A stretch of DNA of 8,423 bases from Campylobacterales bacterium (lineage in GTDB: Bacteria; Campylobacterota; Campylobacteria; Campylobacterales; Nitratiruptoraceae): NCBI GenBank assembly GCA_027068245.1, contig JAMOUF010000178.1, positions 1 to 8,423 on the forward strand, given 5' to 3'. Positions 5,778 through 8,423 of the stretch are shown here, piece by piece. The stretch's first letter is position 1, and every line of letters begins with the position of its first letter. The notes below the pieces were generated by a model, which ran no database searches, was not told where the DNA came from, and was given only the letters and a program-made list of their open reading frames with translations. The translations under genes and the position numbers were made by a program.

Positions 5778-6162
5778 GCTTCGTTTTAAACCCAAGCGTG
5801 TTGTCCGTCATCTTTATCCATCCAAGCTCCATCTGCCAAAAAGAGGTATCCATAGCCGCCGCATATGGAAACCTCTTCAGATATATAGCCTTTTGCCCCT
5901 TTAAAGCCTCTTTTACCACTCCCGTAAACTGAAGGCCCTGAATTTTCGCCACCTCGAGGGTTTGGGTATAGATGGCGCCGGAGGCAAAAGGGTTCGCCAA
6001 AGCCTGGGCTATATGTCTGGTATCGGGATTTGAGGCGAAGATGAGGGCCATACGCTCCTTGTCAAAAACATAAAACAGAGGCGCGCAGTATGGAGCGTCA
6101 TTGAAAGATGTGGCGAGGGTGAAGATATGGTTTTTTTCCAAAAAAGATATAATTTTATTCAT
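5761..6162 (-). CDS. YhbP-like (UPF0306) flavin-fold protein
   Basis: A 133-residue soluble protein resembling E. coli YhbP (UPF0306), a relative of the pyridoxamine 5'-phosphate oxidase split-barrel fold. Agreement with YhbP includes the N-terminal helix and strand (ISFLEKNHIFTLAT, 5-18), APLFYVFD, TRHIAQALANPFASGAI, IQGLQFTGVV, KRFPYAAAM, and the diagnostic C-terminal KMTDNTLGFKTKLIW (117-131). Members of this fold often bind FMN or related cofactors, but the cofactor and reaction of YhbP itself are not established to my knowledge. No Shine-Dalgarno precedes the ATG at 6162, and a strong extended -10 sits exactly where transcription would begin on that ATG. The gene diverges from tamA across 25 bp and overlaps the membrane-protein gene tail to tail by 17 bp. 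Confidence 0.85.
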   Translation of the reverse strand: MNKIISFLEKNHIFTLATSFNDAPYCAPLFYVFDKERMALIFASNPDTRHIAQALANPFASGAIYTQTLEVAKIQGLQFTGVVKEALKGQKAIYLKRFPYAAAMDTSFWQMELGWIKMTDNTLGFKTKLIWSR

Positions 6163-6168
6163 AAGCAG

Positions 6169-6177
6169 ATTTTAGCA
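6169..6177 (-). promoter_or_regulatory. Extended -10 promoter of the YhbP-like gene
   Basis: The minus strand reads TGCTAAAAT, that is TGn plus a hexamer with five of six matches to TATAAT. Six bases separate the hexamer from the A of the ATG at 6162, the usual distance to the RNA start, so the message would be leaderless. The same bases on the plus strand lie next to and partly overlap the tamA ribosome binding site (6177-6181). Confidence 0.55.
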
Positions 6178-6187
6178 AAGGTTTTCT

Positions 6188-7867
6188 TTGAGATTTATCA
6201 TTTTAGCGGCCATATTTTCTATATCTCTTTTAGCGGCCCAGTATTATGTGGATTTTATCGGCAACAAAACCTTCTCCAAAGAGCGGCTCTACAAAGAGCT
6301 TGGGCTTGAGCGCAGCTGGTGGGAGAGACTCATCCATCCAAAGGAAAAGCCAAAGGTGGAGGACAAACTTCTGCCCGTTCTTCTGGAGGAGCTGGAAAAC
6401 TTCTACAGATCCCAGGGTTTTTGGGAAGTGGAAGTAGATATAAAGCTGGATAAAGATACGGCCTATTTCATTATAAAAGAGAACAGGCCCATTATAGTAA
6501 AAGATATATCCATAACATCAAATTTTCCCATCCATCTAAAGCTGAAAAAGGGCGATCGTTTTATAGTGTCAAAGTTTAAAGAGACAAAGGCAAAAACGAA
6601 AGAGGAGCTTTTGAAAAAGGGGTACTGCAGCTATGAGTTCATCGCCAAAGCCTATGTGTTCGAGAAAAAATATGAGGCGTATCTAACCTTTTATCTGGAT
6701 AAGGGAAAGATCTGCAAAATCAAAAATATCTCTGTATCCGGACTCAAAACCGTTCCCAAAAAGGTGGTAATCAGCCATATATATCTAACGCCCGGCTCCA
6801 AATTCTCTCTGGAAAAGGTAAAAGAGAGCTATAGACGGCTCTACTCCCTGGGATACTTCAGGTTTTTAAATATGGACTACTCCAACAAGATAAACAATGA
6901 GATAATGCTAAAAATTGCAGCCAAAGAGAGGGAAAAGATCAATATCTATAAAGCCGGGGTGGGTTATGACAGCCAAAACGGCCCTCACATAAGGCTCTAT
7001 TATAAAAACCTGAACTTCCATCTCTTTCAGCCCTCTATCGACATCTACTACTCAAACGACAACAAAAAGATAGATTTCAATCTATTTTATCCCTCCATAA
7101 AACTGTTTGACACCTATTTTGATACGGTAACAAACCTCTTTTACGAAAGCAGGGATTACGGCAGCTTTTACCAAAAAAGCAGAGCGGCCTCTTTTAAACT
7201 TTTAAAGGACTATTTCAGACTATCCGGATCTTTGAAGATGACACTGGAGAAAGTGGCTATAGAGAGATCCTCCAGCCCCTGTATCAAAAACAGAAAATAC
7301 ACCCTGCTCTACCCATCCCTCTTTTTGCTCTATGACAACAGAGACTCAAAACTCTCGCCAAGCAGAGGGTACTTTATAGAAGATGAGATTCAGCTCTCTA
7401 TAAAAACGGTAAGCGACAGCCAGTTCATAAAAAACCGGATAACGGGAGGGATATTTTACCCTTTCAAAAAGAGTATCCTTTTTGCAAAAGCCTCCCTTGG
7501 AACCATCACCGCCACGGAAGATCTGCCTCCAAATATGCTCTTTTACGCAGGAGGGGTAAAGAGCAACAGAGCCTATACATATCAGCAGATCAAAGCCCTT
7601 GACAGCGACTGCGACATCGGTGGGAAAACGCTGTTGGATACCACCGTCGAAGGTAGATACAGATACAAAGAGGGGGTTAAGCTGGCGCTGTTTTGGGACA
7701 GGACATACCTGAGCCGAAAAGAGTTCAGGATAAAAGAGTATGTGGACGGCGTAGGTATAGGTGCTGTCATAGACACTCCCCTTGGGGAGTTCAAGGCCTA
7801 TTTTGGGGTAAATCCAAATAAAATTTCCCAAAACGCTATAAATATATTTTTGGGAGCCTCTTTTTGA
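6188..7867 (+). CDS. tamA: TamA-like Omp85 outer-membrane protein
   Basis: A 559-residue outer-membrane assembly protein of the Omp85 family. Residues 1-17 are a signal peptide (MRFIILAAIFSISLLAA). Three POTRA-like periplasmic repeats follow, at about 20-100, 101-173 and 174-250; the last contains ISVSGLKTVPKKVV and the SLGYFRFL segment typical of POTRA helices. A 16-strand barrel fills about 250-559 and ends in Phe, as outer-membrane proteins do. Barrel hallmarks are YDNRDSKLSPSRGYF (382-396) and FYAGGVKSNRAY, which occupies the place of the VRGF/Y motif but reads NRAY (460-463). Three POTRAs, the length (TamA about 577 in E. coli) and the TamB-like gene directly after it favour TamA over BamA. 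Translation starts at a TTG with AAAGG six bases before it; no ATG would retain the signal peptide. The stop overlaps the next start (TTGA). Confidence 0.88.
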   Translation: MRFIILAAIFSISLLAAQYYVDFIGNKTFSKERLYKELGLERSWWERLIHPKEKPKVEDKLLPVLLEELENFYRSQGFWEVEVDIKLDKDTAYFIIKENRPIIVKDISITSNFPIHLKLKKGDRFIVSKFKETKAKTKEELLKKGYCSYEFIAKAYVFEKKYEAYLTFYLDKGKICKIKNISVSGLKTVPKKVVISHIYLTPGSKFSLEKVKESYRRLYSLGYFRFLNMDYSNKINNEIMLKIAAKEREKINIYKAGVGYDSQNGPHIRLYYKNLNFHLFQPSIDIYYSNDNKKIDFNLFYPSIKLFDTYFDTVTNLFYESRDYGSFYQKSRAASFKLLKDYFRLSGSLKMTLEKVAIERSSSPCIKNRKYTLLYPSLFLLYDNRDSKLSPSRGYFIEDEIQLSIKTVSDSQFIKNRITGGIFYPFKKSILFAKASLGTITATEDLPPNMLFYAGGVKSNRAYTYQQIKALDSDCDIGGKTLLDTTVEGRYRYKEGVKLALFWDRTYLSRKEFRIKEYVDGVGIGAVIDTPLGEFKAYFGVNPNKISQNAINIFLGASF

Positions 7868-8423
7868 GACTGCTTCTTTTTTTGGCGGAGCTGCTGCTGA
7901 TAGTTATAGCGGCACTCTTTTTGGGAGAGATGAAGTATTCGGTGCTGGAAAAGATTTTGGAACAAAATGGTGTAGACGCCAAAATATACCTGAAAGATAT
8001 CGATACGCTGCTTATCGAAAACCTAAGCTACCAAAACAGAAAAATCGCCAAAAAGATAGAGATAAAGATACTCTACGCTCCCTTGCTTCAAAAAGAGATT
8101 TACATAGTAAACTCCGATATAGAAGGCCTGGACATCAACAACCTTCTTGAGATAGAACCGCCCAAAACTTCCGGCACCTCATCCGCCCCATCCTTCTTTC
8201 TTTTTATAAAAAGTCTAAGAGCCGATGGAATATACAGATACGAAGGGACAAACCGGTTCTATCTAAAAGCCTCCAACATAACAACAAATAGCGCCGATAT
8301 AGAAAAACTCCAGATCAAAAGTTTCGCCGCCAATGCAATAGCCAGGGGAAGATATGAAAAAAGTCTGGTGTTGAAGGGGAAAATCTTTCCAAAAAGCGGC
8401 TACCTGAAACGGTTTAAAACCCC
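7864..8423 (+). CDS. tamB: TamB-like translocation/assembly protein, N-terminal part (3' end beyond the right edge)
   Basis: The first 186 codons of a large gene that runs off the window. Residues 3-20 are a membrane helix that would anchor the protein in the inner membrane facing the periplasm, although it contains one Glu (E9). What follows is beta-rich with alternating hydrophobic residues (IYLKDIDTLLIENLSY, KIEIKILYAPLL, IYIVNSDIEGLDI), the look of the long beta-taco groove of TamB/AsmA-like proteins that span the periplasm and carry lipids. The assignment rests on this pattern plus position directly after tamA, a very common gene order. The start is a TTG whose last two bases belong to the tamA stop, with GGGAG seven bases upstream. 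The TamB C-terminal domain is not visible. Confidence 0.75.
   Translation, partial: MRLLLFLAELLLIVIAALFLGEMKYSVLEKILEQNGVDAKIYLKDIDTLLIENLSYQNRKIAKKIEIKILYAPLLQKEIYIVNSDIEGLDINNLLEIEPPKTSGTSSAPSFFLFIKSLRADGIYRYEGTNRFYLKASNITTNSADIEKLQIKSFAANAIARGRYEKSLVLKGKIFPKSGYLKRFKT

Noticed and set aside
7346..7831. Minus-strand open frame of 161 codons inside tamA
   Set aside because: It lies wholly within the conserved barrel region of tamA and shows no domain, signal or start signals of its own.
1..8423. CRISPR arrays, transposons, tRNA or rRNA genes, integration sites
   Set aside because: No spaced direct repeats, terminal inverted repeats, transposase or integrase motifs, or tRNA-like cloverleaf sequence were seen on either strand.

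Overview
The window is a compact stretch of chromosome with ten protein genes, seven complete on close inspection of both ends plus one whose start is inside but whose end runs off the left edge, one running off the right edge, and one complete protein of unknown family. It looks like core and near-core DNA of a Gram-negative bacterium, most probably a Campylobacterota member of the Sulfurovum/Hydrogenimonas/Nitratiruptor sort. The reasons are the HemJ-type haem oxidase, heavy use of ATA (Ile), AGA/AGG (Arg) and AAA (Lys), very short spacers, frequent ATGA/TTGA stop-start overlaps, TTG starts, and promoters that look like extended -10 elements without a clear -35. The taxonomic call is an inference from style and was not checked against a database. 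No tRNA, rRNA, CRISPR array, insertion sequence or clear sign of recent transfer was seen.

Layout. Positions 1-741 (minus) hold the N-terminal 247 residues of a secreted lipoprotein resembling the VolA/Pla-1 lipase/phospholipase N-terminal domain. Positions 846-2361 (minus) hold a two-gene unit: a 356-residue protein of unknown family with an internal tandem duplication, followed by a DUF2267 protein. A divergent promoter region (2362-2440) separates this from a plus-strand membrane-anchored M90 (MtfA-like) zinc peptidase, which collides tail to tail with a minus-strand CHAD-domain protein (their 3' ends overlap by 28 bp). A second divergent promoter region (4054-4108) then serves the CHAD gene and a plus-strand operon of hemJ, a patatin-like phospholipase and a two-helix membrane protein, all three joined by 4-bp ATGA overlaps. 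That operon collides (17 bp overlap) with a minus-strand YhbP-like flavin-fold protein. Its 25-bp divergent spacer leads into tamA (Omp85 family) and tamB (right edge, partial), joined by a TTGA overlap.

How the genes relate. TamA and TamB form the known envelope assembly/lipid-transport pair, so the right end is an outer-membrane biogenesis operon. HemJ catalyses the protoporphyrinogen oxidation step; why a patatin and a small membrane protein are coupled to it is not explained by known biology. The lipoprotein, the patatin and TamAB all concern lipids or the envelope, but nothing in the sequence shows they work together. The points most worth a second look are the duplicated protein at 1291-2361, the hemJ-patatin-membrane protein coupling, the likely leaderless start of the YhbP-like gene, and the altered VRGF/Y-type motif in TamA. 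I do not see convincing evidence for a wholly new multi-gene system.
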